Source of the DNA: Flaccisagitta enflata
Lineage: Eukaryota; Chaetognatha; Sagittoidea; Aphragmophora
NCBI GenBank assembly: GCA_965153355.1
Contig: OZ231127.1
Span: forward strand, 89,838,001-89,902,000
Length of the DNA: 64,000 bases
Reading direction: 5' to 3'
Shown here in pieces: positions 12,457-23,765 of this stretch. The notes beneath the pieces were generated by a model. That model ran no database searches, was not told the DNA's origin, and worked only from the letters and a program-made list of their open reading frames with translations. The translations under genes and the position numbers were made by a program. Every line of letters starts with the position of its first letter. The first letter of the stretch is position 1.

Positions 12457-14674
12457 ATGCCGTGGGGCCAAGTTGTGGTGGGTCCGCCGGGATGTGGGAA
12501 AACAACTTACTGCGCCGGAATGGCCAATTTGTTGTCTCTTCTCGGCCGGAAAACGATCGTTGTCAATCTCGACCCAGCCAACGATACTCTGCCGTATACC
12601 GCCGCCGTTGATATCGCCAAGGTGAATGAACACCCGTATTTTTCCACACCTTCCCTACCCCCCCCCCCACCCCCTTCCACCCCGGGTCCCTGATGTATTT
12701 CGTGATTTGATGTGAACCCGAAATGTTTCAGATTTGACCAGATTGTCGAAGTTTTCTTAATCCTTTTCCCCTGTTTCAGCTAATCCAATTGGAGGAAGTG
12801 ATGTCGTCGATGTCTTTGGGTCCCAACGGTGGTCTCGTGTTCTGCATGGAGTATTTGGAGCGTAACATGGATTGGCTACAATCAGAGATAGACGCTGCCG
12901 TCGCCGCATTGAGAGAGCCCGAAGGAGAGGACTCTGAAAAGAGACGCGGCGGCGGTGACGATCAAGTTTACTTCCTGTTTGACTTTCCGGGCCAAGTGGA
13001 ATTGTACACTCATCACAATTCCGTCGCCAAACTTTTAGAGACATTGACTACCAAATGGAATTTCCGACTGACCGCCGTTCATCTCGTTGATTCTCATTAC
13101 TGCACGGAGCCTTCCAAATTTATCTCCGTATTGTGTACCAGGTACGATGCTTCAGACGATTCCACATGTTATTGATTCACCGTGTTTCGCGTTCACCGCG
13201 ATTTGTAGCTTGAAACGCATTTCTCAGCTTCATTCCTTCAACGGTTTCTAAAGTAATCTTCATTCTTTAGCAGGCCTGTATATTCTTTAGTTTTCCCAAA
13301 GGGTCTGGAGATGGGGAAGGAAATAAAAGGGGGAAAAAAGAGAAAAAAAGGAAATTTGGGGAAAATATAACTTTTTACAGTACCAAATCACAAAACTCAA
13401 TTAGTAAAACACAATTTAACACAATTTAAACCTAAACTACTTAGTTTTATTGATGTATGGGGAAGAAAATCATGGATATAAAAACGCGACGCGTCGCGGG
13501 GAAGAAAATCAAAGGAAGGGGGGGAAAAAATCAAAAGCGACTCAAGAATATACACCCCTGTTCTTTAGTTCAGAGACCCTTTCATCTTCTTTCCCCCGAA
13601 AGACCCGTTTAACTTCATTCCTTCCTAGACCCCCGCCCCCCATCCTTTGTCATGGTAAACGTTAGGCCTATGCGGTCTGTTCAATTAAAACGAAGTAACC
13701 ATGTCTTTCAGTTTATCGACGATGTTGCAACTGGCTCTTCCTCACATCAACGTGTTGTCCAAAGTGGATCTGGTCGAGAAGTTTGGTTTACTTTCCTTCA
13801 ACATAGACTATTTCTGCGAAGTGTTGGATTTGTCGTTTCTCCTCGAAAGGATCAACGACGATCCTTTCAATAGAAAGTTTAAGAAACTCAACGAAGCTAT
13901 GTGCAGCATTATCGAGGACTACTCTCTCGGTAGGCGCAGCTTGAAGAAGATTTTCATTTGATTATCATTTATGTAAATAATATAAGTGGTAGGGCGGGCG
14001 ATTGAACTACTCCGTTGTATTTGAACGACTAGAATCTTTGCCTTTGCAAGCATTTTTTATAATTTTGTTTTATACAATGATATAATTAATGTATAATAAA
14101 AGGTAATACAAGTTACATATGACAATAACTGCTGTTCATAGGAAAATAGAATTTCATTTCATAAAACAAATTGTTATTTTTTATGAATGCGATTTTTTTC
14201 TCTATGAATTTGCGTAAAAACAGTTTAAACTATAAATCAAAAATCATTTCTCAAATCTGAGGCTAGGCTTTGTCCTTAAAATATCCTTAATTTTTAGCAA
14301 AATTTCAGCCTCATGTCCTTATAAACTTTGTCCTTACTAAAAAAAAAGTGTAATCACTACAGATAAAACATATAAGCTAAGCATAATTTCTCCCTTCGCT
14401 TGCCTTTCCAGTGTCGTTCTTCCCGTTGAATATCAACGACAAAGAATCCGCTTTAAACATTCTCCGTCAAGCTGACAAGGCCTCGGGTTACGTCTTTGGC
14501 GATTTGGAAGAACGGAATCTGCAGAAACTCATGTCTAGCGCCATTGGGGCCGACTTTGAGTACAAAAAACTAGGATTGGTCAGAGAAAAGTATACGAAAA
14601 CGGATCATCGTCAGAACGATATCACCGATACCCAATCGGACGCTGTGATAAGGAATATTATGGAAACTCAGTGA
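12457..14674 (+). CDS. GPN2: GPN-loop GTPase 2, 4 exons
   Basis: Exons: 12457-12621, 12780-13141, 13712-13929, 14412-14674 (phases 0, 2, 1). They total 1008 nt (335 residues; human GPN2 has 310). The P-loop GPPGCGKTT lies just after the start. Next come VVNLDPAND, the diagnostic Gly-Pro-Asn insertion ([14 protein letters not shown]), the switch region FDFPGQVEL, and the C-terminal KVDLV and [10 protein letters not shown] blocks. The start is the ATG at 12457, placed as in the family; an upstream in-frame GTG is not needed. GPN GTPases act in the cytoplasm in assembly and nuclear import of RNA polymerase II and III. A family-unlike charged insertion ([14 protein letters not shown]) lies between the GPN motif and the FDFPGQVEL block. 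Confidence 0.95.
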
Positions 14675-14825
14675 TGATAAACCCAAATTCATAGTTTTTA
14701 ACACTGCCCCTCATCGAATTTCATGTATTTTCTTGAATTTTCTTGAATTCATGCTTTATATCATAGATTTTTGTGCACCATTGGTTAACTGAAAAGGTGT
14801 CACTGGTGAAAAAAAAACTATCAAA

Positions 14826-17800
14826 ATGATTCACAGCTTGTTCATGGTGAACAAGGGTGGGGATGTGTTTATGGAAAAACATTGGAAGAGCGTGGTCAAT
14901 CGGTCCATTTGTGATTACTTTTTCGAGGCCCAGGTGAGATTCCATGTCATGATTGAAGACTGTACTGAATCAATCATTATCAATAGTCTTCAATCATGTC
15001 TGGCTATGGGAAGACAAATATTGCGTTGAGGCGCCAATTTTTATTGATGCTCCAATTACTTTTTATTTTTATAAAAACTGCCTTTCAATCATGCCATTTT
15101 TACAATCTTTACGTCACCAGGCCAAAGGTTCCAATCCCGAGGATGTTCCACCCGTTATTAACACTCCTCACTACTACTTGATCAACATCTACCGCAATCA
15201 GATGTTCTTCTTAGCCATCGTTCAATCGGAAGTGACGCCTCTTTTTGTCATCGAATTCCTCCATCGCGTTATGGACACTTTCGAAGAGTATTTCTCAGAA
15301 TGCACAGAGTCGGCCATCAAGGTACTACCCAGGCAACCAAGCCTGCCAGAATTCTAAATGTACCGAAGTTTAAAGCTCGATAGGATGGTTCTGGCTGGGA
15401 ACCCGCGTTTTTTTGCTTTTTAGTCGCGTGCTCTACTCCCCGCTTTGGTCTGTCGATCCATTCGTAGGTCCGTCCGTCGGTTTATCTCACCTTAATGTTT
15501 ATTTTTATTTATTTATTTTTTTTGCGGTCTATGGCATCACTGCTCCTGCCCAAATGTTCGTGATTTCAATTTCAGCCCTTGCCCACCCGCACGCGACTTG
15601 AGTAGCCGTGTATCCGGCCTAAGTATTCTTTAAGTTTATGCTTGATAAAAACAAAAATTACTATATACTATGTATAAAAATGGCTCTTTTTGGTGTGGTC
15701 AATTCAAAGCCGCCATCTCTCTCTCGGCCATCCAGGAAAACTTTGTCGTCGTCTACGAGCTGTTGGACGAGATGCTGGATAACGGCTTCCCTCTCGCCAC
15801 CGAGTCCAACATCCTCAAAGAATTGATCAAACCTCCCAACGTGTTGCGCAGCATCGCCAACACGGTCACGGGCAAGTCCAACGTGTCGGCGACTCTGCCG
15901 ACGGGACAGTTGTCCAACGTGCCGTGGAGAAGGACCAACGTCAAATACACCAACAACGAAGCTTATTTCGACGTCATCGAGGAGATCGACGCCATCATCG
16001 ACAAGTCGGGATCTACCGTGTTTTCCGAGATTCAGGTTAACGTCGGAAACTACTTTCACCCCCCCCCCCTCCAAAAAAAAGTTGACATAGAAATGAAGGA
16101 GTACATCTCCCGCAAGCATCCTTAACTTGGTTTGATGATTCGACCAGTTCTTAGAAATATGTGCACTTCAAGGCAACTCTAGCTCGTCGATTTGAATCTA
16201 CTTCGTTGTCTGAAGTCATCTCCTAACATGGGTATCAACTTCATTTATCTTCATCTACAGACGGGACCCTAATAAGAGCTGAGGCGGGACCCTAAGCGTT
16301 AGCACCCCCCCCTACAGCCCACTGTGTTTATACAATTTTGACACTTATTGTGGCGGGTGACATCTTAGAGGGGTACAAGTGGCGCCACCGTGGCGATTTT
16401 TGAATTTCCACCTAGAACACCCCTAAATTTTCAAAATTGATGAAAAAAATTGCTCAATTTTATTTGGGCAGATTTTGGTGATTTCACTAAATTTAAGAGT
16501 GTTTGAAATGGAAATTCAAAAATTGCCACGGTGGCGCCACTTGTAACCACCTTAGGTGTCAATTGCCACAGTAAGTGTCAAAATTGTCTGAACACGGTGG
16601 GCTGTAGGGGGGGGTGCTAACGCTTAGGGTCCCGCCTCAGCTCTTATTAGGGTCCCGTCTGGGCTATCATCTAGTATCCGGGATTGAGTAAAACTGTTTT
16701 ATCAAAGACGCATGATGAAAAAGCTCAATTGAAATTGACATGATCTAAAACAACTAACGTCACCCCTACCCCTAACCCCACCCCTAACCCTAACCGCACC
16801 CCTAACCTTAACCCTAACCCTTAAACCTACCCCTGACCCCATCCCTAACCCCAACCCCACCCCTAACCCTAACCCCACCCCTAACCCCAGTCCTTACCCT
16901 AACCCCTAACCCCAGTCCTAACCCTAACACCTCCTCCCTCATCTTAACCCTAACCTTTATCCTAAACCTACCCCTAACCCTAACCCCACCCATAATCCCA
17001 CTAACCCTAACCCCACCCCTAACCCTACCTAACCCTAACCCCACTAACTTAACCGTAACCTCACTACTAACCCTCACTCCTAACCCTAACCCCACCCCTA
17101 ACCCTAACCCCAACCCTCTAATCCTTACCCTAACCTCACTACTAACCCTAACCCAACTCCTAACCCTAACCCCACCCCTAACCCTAAACTTAAACAGTGT
17201 ATAAAGAATGTCAATAACCTTCGTCGAGCTCGCCCAAGTCCTACAGAAACAAAAGGCTACTGTCTTCGCCTCTGAAAATCTCAATCCCGGATTCTAGATG
17301 ATTGCCCCGTCTGTATTCATTTCATTTTGCAGGGTTACGTGGATTGTTCGGTGAAGTTGTCCGGAATTCCAGATTTGACATTGACGTTTGTCAATCCTAG
17401 ACTCCTGGACGACGTGTCATTTCATCCGTGTGTTCGATTCAAAAGGTTCGTTCTCATAGCGTGTCCATGTGCACATTCTCCGCTCGTTTTTGTTTTATGT
17501 AGGTCTGTAGGTATCTTTTATCTTTCTTTCTTCACTTTTTTACTTTTCCTACATTTTCTGTTTTCCTCTTTTTCTCTTGTTTTCCTCTTGTTCTCTACAT
17601 ATTCTGTTTTCCTCTTGTTCTCTTGTTTTCCTCTTGTTCTCTTGTTCTCCTCTATTTTCTCTTTGTTTCCTCTTTTCCTCTTTTTATCTTTTCCTCTTTT
17701 CCCCTTTTCCTCTTTTCCTCTTTTTCTCTTGTTTCTCTTGTTCTCTTGTTCTCTTTCTCTCTTTTTCTCATTTTCTGTTTTCCTCTTTTTCTCTTGTCAT

Positions 17801-18728
17801 TTTTAATCTCTTCCTCTGTTTTCCTCCCTTACTCTCTCCAAAGTCTTCATCGCTTTCCCCCTTTTCCTCTCTTTTCCTGTCTTTTCCACTCTTTATTTTT
17901 TCCTTCCTTTCATTTCATTTCATTTCATTTCCCCTTCTGTTTTCTTTTCCTCTTTCTTTCCTTTCCTCTCTTATTTTTCTCTCTTCTCTTTTCCTCTCTT
18001 TTGTACTCTTTTGTACTCTTTTGTACTCTTTTGTACTCTTTTCTTCACCTTTCTTTCCCCCTCCTTTTCCTCTTCTCTTTTCCGTACACCTTTTCCTTTC
18101 CTTCCTCCTTTTCTTTTCCTTCCTTCTTTTCTTCTCCTTCCTTCCTTGTCCTTGACCCTCTCTCAATCCCCCCCCCCTTTCTTCTCCCCTCTTCAGATGG
18201 GAGAACGAGAAGATCCTGTCCTTCATCCCGCCGGACGGCAATTTCCGCCTCATCTCCTACCACATCAGCACCAACAACATGGTCGTCATCCCGGTTTATC
18301 TCAAGCACCAAATCTCCTTTCGCGAGAACGTCGGCGGCCGATTAGACCTCACCGTTGGACCCAAACAAACAATGGGCAAAACCATCGAGAACGTGCAATT
18401 AGAGATCCCGATGCCCAAATCCGTGTTGAACGTGTCCTTGGTCGCCAATCAGGGCAAGTTCTCCTTCGATCCGACCACGAAAAACTTATCTTGGGACGTG
18501 GGCAGGATCGACCCCTCGAAATTGCCCAATTTGCGCGGGAACGTCAATATGCAAAGCGGGGCGCCCATGCCGGAATCCAATCCCACTATCTCCGTCAGTT
18601 TCGTCATAGCCTCGCTCGCAGTTTCCGGCATCAAAGTGCATAGACTCGATATGTATGGAGAGAAATACAAACCGTTTAAAGGCGTGAAATATATCACCAA
18701 AGCCGGTAGATTTCAAGTCAGAACGTAG
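14826..18728 (+). CDS. AP3M1: AP-3 complex subunit mu, 5 exons
   Basis: Exons: 14826-14933, 15121-15321, 15736-16035, 17333-17445, 18197-18728. They total 1254 nt (417 residues; human AP3M1 is 418). An N-terminal longin-like mu domain (MIHSLFMVNKGGDVFMEKHW) is followed by a linker and a C-terminal mu homology domain that would bind YxxPhi sorting signals (from WRRTNVKYTNNEAYFDVIEE onward). AP-3 sorts cargo from endosomes to lysosomes and related organelles. Only 151 bases separate it from the GPN2 stop. Intron 2 holds a hairpin-ended repeat. Intron 3 holds a MITE and a block of telomere-like repeats. Intron 4 is a pyrimidine tract. Confidence 0.95.
15418..15622 (-). mobile_element. Hairpin-ended short repeat (family B) in AP3M intron 2
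   Basis: Inverted copy of the 9759-9948 family. It begins TTTTAGTCGCGTGC, carries GGTCCGTCCGTCGG, and ends with the GCCCACCCGCACGCGACT block and GCCGTGTATCCGGCCT, the reverse complement of the other copy's start. Both ends are present, so it gives the best view of unit length (about 205 bp). Confidence 0.65.
16258..16661. mobile_element. MITE, family A, copy 3 (404 bp) in AP3M intron 3
   Basis: Near-perfect terminal inverted repeats of about 65 bp. The left end starts CAGACGGGACCCTAATAAG and the right end finishes with its complement. Inside is a second inverted pair (ACAAGTGGCGCCACCGTGGC and its partner), giving the same nested layout and length as copies 1 and 2. The outer 50 bases differ from theirs, but the inner motif is shared. 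No target duplication is visible. Confidence 0.8.
16759..17190. repeat. Interstitial telomere-like repeat in AP3M intron 3
   Basis: About 430 bp of CCCTAA and CCCCACCCCTAA units on + (TTAGGG type on -), interspersed with variants such as CCAGTCCTAACC. It is too degenerate to be an active telomere, and it sits inside an intron. Confidence 0.9.
17510..18190. repeat. Pyrimidine tract (CTTTTC-rich) in AP3M intron 4
   Basis: Roughly 680 bp of almost pure C/T on +, built of TTTTCCTC and TTGTTCTC units, running up to the acceptor at 18196. The Ser/Phe/Leu-rich and Lys/Arg/Glu-rich frames on both strands are artefacts of it. Confidence 0.9.
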
Positions 18729-19185
18729 TGTGATTGTGGTCAGTGAGAGGGGGGGGGGGCAATCATTACGAATCTTGGTGTAGTTGGTGTACTTGTTACT
18801 CGCCATTCTCGACCCCCCTGCGATTTATTCCCTCTTCCCTCTCGTTGGTATCTTTAATTATGATCCCTGTTTATTAAGAGCTTTTCTTTCATTTCCGTAA
18901 TCTGGTTAACGATTGATTGATGCTAGTCACAATTTGTTTATATATTGAGTTTAAAAAAAATCATTTATATCTTAAAATGCATTCCCGTTCTTTTTCTCTT
19001 TTTTTTTAGATCCTGGTATACAAAACTAGTATTCATACATATATTCACTCATTCTTTTACACGCGCGCACAAAAAATCTTTTCAACTGCATCAAAACAAA
19101 AAAAAAAGACTTCCATTTTTAATCACTTTGATCATATATATATCTCAAATACCCCCAACGACAACGACAACAACAACAAGCGACA

Positions 19186-19447
19186 ATGCCTGGCGCCGAG
19201 TCCAACCGTATGTCCAACTACAAGAACAAGGGCAAAAGCGGCGACGAGTTGAGGAAGAAGCGGACGGAAGTGTCGGTGGAATTGCGCAAAAAGGGTCGCG
19301 ACGATCAGCTGCTGAAGCGCCGCAACATCGCCTTGGATGACGAAGGCGAAGACGCCAACGAGATCAACGCCAACACGGCTTCTTACCAAAATGGCGGAAC
19401 CGGAAAAGCGCCCACGCCCATGCCCACCCTCGAGGAAATCGTTAAAG
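19186..19447 (+). CDS. KPNA: Importin alpha, first coding exon only (IBB domain)
   Basis: Starts at ATG 19186 (MPGAESNRMSNYKNKGK) and ends at a phase 1 donor (GTTAAAG|GTATGG). The importin-beta-binding domain is plain: SGDELRKKRTEVSVELRKK, then a second basic cluster (KRRNIALDD), and the linker TPMPTLEEIVKG that precedes the armadillo repeats. Importin alpha carries classical-NLS cargo through the nuclear pore with importin beta. None of the armadillo-repeat exons occurs in the window. The AT-rich Polinton-like element begins within 1 kb downstream, so it lies in the first intron or has cut the gene. The exact paralogue cannot be told from this exon. Confidence 0.85.
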
Positions 19448-20475
19448 GTATGGTTTTGGTGTATTCTGTAACTCGTGTGCTCATACTGTTGATGTTGTCG
19501 TTGGCTGAGTGTGTGTATATATCATGTTTGAATGAAAACCTTACACGTCATTTCTCCAATCATGAATTTCATGATTGTTAATGAGGAACCATGACGTGTT
19601 GCCGACACAGCTGTCTTGGGTTGTTGTCTGCCCTCCCTCCTGGCTGCACTGTCGCCCATGGGCTCTTTAAAACAAGTACCCTGGTTGCACCACAAGACTT
19701 CCGCCACTGCTAAATTATGTGAAATGATCATCATACGATGACATCATCCATTCTATCCGTTATATCAGGTGAGTAGTAAAAGAGGTGTCGCTTAGAATGA
19801 GTTTTGAAGTGTTGGTCAAAATTGATAAGATCTTGCTACTGATAAGGAGATTTCTTGCTAGGCTTGTGTAGTGTAGATAGTAGTGTCATTTAGTGAGTAA
19901 GGAAGTAATTATTGATAAATAGAAGGCCGTGGTGGTCAGAAAAGAAAATTAAAGAGTAGAAAATTAGTCTGGGATGGGCAGAATGGGGAAGAAAATGTGG
20001 GAAAATATGGGTGGAAGATGGAATTTTGGTATGGAAAATACCCATAAAATGACCAAAAAATATATAATTTTTCTCCATTTTTTTAGTAGTTTGTAGTGTT
20101 ATTTAACAGGGCAGATAGTTTAGGGACAGTAAAGAGAGATAAAAATAATGAAAAAAATATGTAAAATAGGCTAAATGACATAATTAAGTTGTTAAAAAGC
20201 ATAAAAAGTTTCTTAAAAGACATAATTAGAAATGGAAGTTTTAGGAAAGAAAAAGTTATTTTAAAATAATTTTAGTAATTTAAGTATTGAAAATACTCTT
20301 TTAAGGGAAAAAAATAGTAATTTAAGTTTTTTTTCTCGTTTTTTCAAAATTACTATTTTTAATTTTTAAATGACTATGTTTTTGTATAAAAGAAATGATT
20401 TCTCGTATTATTTCATTATTTTTTCATATGAAAAAATTTTTTTTTTCTTAATTTTTTTTCTTTTTGCATTTGAAA
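19448..20475. other. Importin alpha intron start and left edge of Polinton element
   Basis: Base composition changes to strongly AT-rich from about 19790. No open frame. The left end of the Polinton-like element must lie here, but I could not find a terminal inverted repeat because the right end is lost at the N gap. Confidence 0.5.
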
Positions 20476-21284
20476 ATGGCAGAATTAAAATCAAATGAAG
20501 AAGAAATATTTGTTGAAGGAATGAAATTTCCTGAAGGAACTCTGGCCTTAACATTTGGTCAATCTCAATCAGGAAAATCAACTTTGATGACGTAAGAATT
20601 TCTTAAATTACTAAAAAAAGATAGAAAAAAATTTGTAAATACTAATTTTTCAAATATATTTCTGTATTTTGTAGAGTAATTTAATTTTTTTTATTTGTTA
20701 GGCAAATCTTGATGGAGGCAAACTATCACTTTGAGACACCAATAACAAGACTCATCGTCGTCTCTCGGTTTAAGGATGATAACATCAAGATGCTGGAAAA
20801 GAAATATGGAAAAATTTCAATTTTTTTTGAAAAAATCCCATTAGATCTCGAGAGCTATTTAATTCCCGGAGCATGTTTATTCATAGATGATATGGAAACA
20901 GAATTAACTAGTGATAAAGATGTAATCAAGGTCATTTTAAAATGTGCATTTTACTATGTGCATCACTATCGCATTTACTGCAACATTATTTTTCAATCTA
21001 TGAATATATTTTATGCTTCATCAAAGCTTCATCAGTTAGTCCACCAAGCAAATGCATTGATTCTTTTTAGGTCTGCGAATTTGTTCAGTATGGTAAAAAA
21101 AGTTTTAAATTCTTTTAATTTGAAGCTCAAGTCTGGTGAAACTCTTTTTGAAACTTTCAAAGAATACTGTGCGGGTAAAAAAAATCGCTACATTATCATC
21201 CTTGTTCATCCAAAATTAGAGAAACCTGTAGTTGCTTCTTCAATTTTGTATTCAGATATTGAACCATATATTGTATTTACATAG
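20476..21284 (+). CDS. A32-like (FtsK/HerA superfamily) genome-packaging ATPase, 2 exons
   Basis: Exons 20476-20591 and 20702-21284 (phase 2 junction, GTAAGA donor, TTAG acceptor), 232 residues. Walker A is GQSQSGKST (residues 28-36, exon 1). Walker B is CLFIDDME in exon 2, followed by NIIFQSMNIF, where the family has its Asn/Gln sensor, and an Arg further on (ILFRS). In Polintons and large DNA viruses this ATPase pumps the genome into the capsid. The intron cuts right after Walker A, so an exon 2-only reading misses the P-loop. It is the first gene of the plus-strand cluster, and the next ATG follows two bases after its stop. Confidence 0.75.
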
Positions 21285-21286
21285 GT

Positions 21287-21625
21287 ATGTCTCTGTGTAC
21301 AGATAAGAATTTGAAAGATTTGAAAAAGGCTTATAAAAAAAGAAGAATTTTCAAAATTGAACTAAGTGAAGACACATTTACATTAATTTGTGAAATATTA
21401 AAGAATCTAAATGAAAAGAAGAGATTCAGAAGATGTCTTCCAAAAGACCTAATTAAAAAAAAAAAGAAATTTGATAAATTCATTGACAAGATCATTGATA
21501 GAAAAACAGATGTTGAAATGAGGAAAAAGATGTTCACTGAATTAAGCAAGTCATCATTTAAAAAGTGGATTTTTGAACTGATCAAGTCGTTTTACAAACG
21601 TTGCTTGAATGTTATGAATGAATAA
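21287..21625 (+). CDS. Small basic Polinton-associated protein (112 aa)
   Basis: 112 residues, very Lys-rich and predicted helical. It starts two bases after the ATPase stop. The layout (ICEILKNL, then LPKDLIKKKKKFDKFIDKI, then a Thr/Lys run) resembles a small protein I have seen repeatedly beside this kind of integrase in animal Polinton-like elements, with a pattern of the type 'L...K..L.K....I..L.DKK'. That resemblance is from memory. Function unknown; DNA or virion association would be a guess. Confidence 0.6.
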   Translation: MSLCTDKNLKDLKKAYKKRRIFKIELSEDTFTLICEILKNLNEKKRFRRCLPKDLIKKKKKFDKFIDKIIDRKTDVEMRKKMFTELSKSSFKKWIFELIKSFYKRCLNVMNE

Positions 21626-21627
21626 CA

Positions 21628-22590
21628 ATGGAATCTGCCTATACATCTCACATAAAGGCATCACATTTGAAATCTTTGATTCAGTCTGAAGGCAATTGCC
21701 AGGAAAAGTTATCAAAAATCTCAGAGCTGGTAGGGTTGCCGGGTCCAGTTGATGATAAAGAAAGTACAATTAACAATGAGACAGGGTCACAGGTCAATGA
21801 AGTTGAAGAAGCAGAACGTCAAAAGTTAGAAAGAAGGGAAGAATGCTACAAGAAAATTCTAGAGGGATTATCTGGGAAGAATGAAAAATTGGCAAGAGGA
21901 TTACTTCAAAGAATTGAAACATGTCAAAATCTCTCATTTGATTACGGAACATTAGAAATATCTATCAATGGAATCAGAAAAAGTAATTCTAGTATTCGGT
22001 CACTTGTTCATCGAATGGTTACTGTCGCAAGTCCACAATTACCAATTTGTTTAACTGAATTTATTAATGGATTGATTGATAATTCCGTACCAATTTCTTT
22101 CTACCAGAATGCAGATTGTCTTCAGATTAGATTATCTCTGATTAATATCAAAAAGAATGGTCAATTATCTAATGATAATGCAGTAGAAAATGTGAATAAC
22201 ATTGAAGAAGGAGGTAATCAAATCAATACCGCCCCCCCTCCAGCATCAGGGGAAGAAGGAGTTGCTACAGTAAGGAATAATGAGGCTTCTGAAACATCAC
22301 CACCTGTTGAGTTAAAATCTATAAGAAAAAGGAGTCGGGTGGAAGATGCAGATGACCAGGAGTTAGAGAGAGATAGGAAAAGAGTGAAATTTGAAGAAAG
22401 TGACGCAAAATTTGATGGCAAAGTAAATAAAAAAAAAAGAGCAAGGGAAATCGATGAAGAAGAAGAAAAAAACGAGAAGCCTGAAAATAAAAAGAAAAAA
22501 ACAGCTGCCAAAAAAGTAAAAGCTACTGGAACAAGGAGATCTAAAAGATTACAGTTGAAAGAAGAAATTGCAAGTGATTGGGTCAGTTGA
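21628..22590 (+). CDS. Polinton-associated protein of unknown function with NLS-like tail (320 aa)
   Basis: Starts two bases after the previous stop. Residues about 65-175 (LLQRIETCQNLSFDYGTLEI, then IRSLVHRMV, PICLTEFINGLIDNSVP) fit a pattern found in proteins encoded next to F54H12.3-type integrases in animal elements: a Leu-rich helix, 'W/F..GEL.I.G', 'S.I..L', 'P....F...L....VP'. The C-terminal third is low-complexity, with several basic clusters (KKKKTAAKKVKATGTRRSKR) typical of nuclear localisation or DNA binding. It overlaps no other gene, and the integrase ATG follows 9 bases after its stop. Confidence 0.6.
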   Translation: MESAYTSHIKASHLKSLIQSEGNCQEKLSKISELVGLPGPVDDKESTINNETGSQVNEVEEAERQKLERREECYKKILEGLSGKNEKLARGLLQRIETCQNLSFDYGTLEISINGIRKSNSSIRSLVHRMVTVASPQLPICLTEFINGLIDNSVPISFYQNADCLQIRLSLINIKKNGQLSNDNAVENVNNIEEGGNQINTAPPPASGEEGVATVRNNEASETSPPVELKSIRKRSRVEDADDQELERDRKRVKFEESDAKFDGKVNKKKRAREIDEEEEKNEKPENKKKKTAAKKVKATGTRRSKRLQLKEEIASDWVS

Positions 22591-22598
22591 AAGAAAAA

Positions 22599-23750
22599 AT
22601 GGAAAAGCTTAAGAATGCTTGGACAGATAGCAACAGTGACATTTTTCATAACAAGAATGTAAATGATATCAAGGATTTTTGTTTTCAAAATGGCATAGAT
22701 ATAAGCAAAAAAGAGATAAAAACTTTTCTTGATGGTACAGAGAGTGGAAACATAAAGTTTGAAAATGTAAACAATAAACAAGTCTCAGAAGTTAGCAAAG
22801 AATTTACTTTAAGAGGAAAATTTTTCAGTCAACTACACACTGATGTGATACACTTATCAAAGAAGATGAAATACAACACAAATATGAGGTACTTAGTAGT
22901 CCTAATTTGTGCGCTAAGTAAGTACATCTTATTGGCCCCTTTATTTGACTTAAAATATAAGTCAATGGAAAAAGCACTCACTAGCATTTTTCAGAGAATT
23001 AAGGAAATTTATCCAAAGTTTGATAGGTTCACACTGTACTCAGATGGTGGTGGGGAGTACAAAAGTGCCAAGGTAGCAGCCCTCACAGCTAGTTTTGGCG
23101 GAAAAATAAATATAATTTCAAAACGTCCTTATAGACAGTCTATAGGTTCTGGAATAATAGAAAGAGCCAATCGCACGGTAAGGATGTTCTATGAGCTAGA
23201 GTTTGCTGAAAACAAATCATTGCCATATTTACAAAAACTGAGAAATGTGGAGAGGAGCCTAAACCAACGGAAAACTTATTTAGGAGTCAGCCCTGAGGAT
23301 TGTTTAAGATCAAGGCCTATGGATATAGTTATGCTAAATAGAGCAAAAAAGATACAGAGAAGAAAACACTTTCGCAATGCCTTGCATGAAAAAAAAAAAC
23401 TTCCTATTGGGACAGTTGTTCGCATTCATATGCTCACAAAAAAAGATATACCAAGTTCTGTGAAAGAATCATATACTCATAAAAGGCTCAGTGAACCATA
23501 TATCATAACTGATTATGACACTTCAAGAGAACTAGTTTATTATATATTAAGTGATATTTTTTTATTTAAAAGGTTGTATGGGACGTTTTCACTACCTGAA
23601 TTACAGGTTGTTAATTTAGACTTATTTCAAGTTATTGCTAAGGAAGAGAAACGATTAAAGGAAATTGTTAGTTATTCTGGTGAAATGGTCATTTATAAAG
23701 CTCATTATAATGATTTGAATTTTATTGCTAATAAAAAGATTTTTGAATGA
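22599..23750 (+). CDS. Retroviral-type integrase (rve, F54H12.3-like) of the Polinton element
   Basis: 383 residues from the ATG at 22599; the open frame extends a little upstream without ATG. The rve core is clear: first Asp in FSQLHTDVIHL, second in LYSDGGGEYKS, Glu in GSGIIERANRT about 38 residues later. The N-terminal part (DIKDFCFQNGIDISKKEIKT) and the C-terminal part (LPIGTVVRIHMLTK, SH3-like) match the layout of Polinton integrases. It would insert the linear element DNA and produce short target duplications. The open frame is intact and the catalytic residues are all present, so it may be functional. Confidence 0.85.
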   Translation: MEKLKNAWTDSNSDIFHNKNVNDIKDFCFQNGIDISKKEIKTFLDGTESGNIKFENVNNKQVSEVSKEFTLRGKFFSQLHTDVIHLSKKMKYNTNMRYLVVLICALSKYILLAPLFDLKYKSMEKALTSIFQRIKEIYPKFDRFTLYSDGGGEYKSAKVAALTASFGGKINIISKRPYRQSIGSGIIERANRTVRMFYELEFAENKSLPYLQKLRNVERSLNQRKTYLGVSPEDCLRSRPMDIVMLNRAKKIQRRKHFRNALHEKKKLPIGTVVRIHMLTKKDIPSSVKESYTHKRLSEPYIITDYDTSRELVYYILSDIFLFKRLYGTFSLPELQVVNLDLFQVIAKEEKRLKEIVSYSGEMVIYKAHYNDLNFIANKKIFE

Positions 23751-23765
23751 TTCATTTAGGGAATC

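Noticed and set aside
17327-18345. Ser/Phe/Leu-rich frames resembling membrane proteins
   Set aside because: They come from the C/T tract in AP3M intron 4; only the last part overlaps real coding sequence, and there in the wrong frame.
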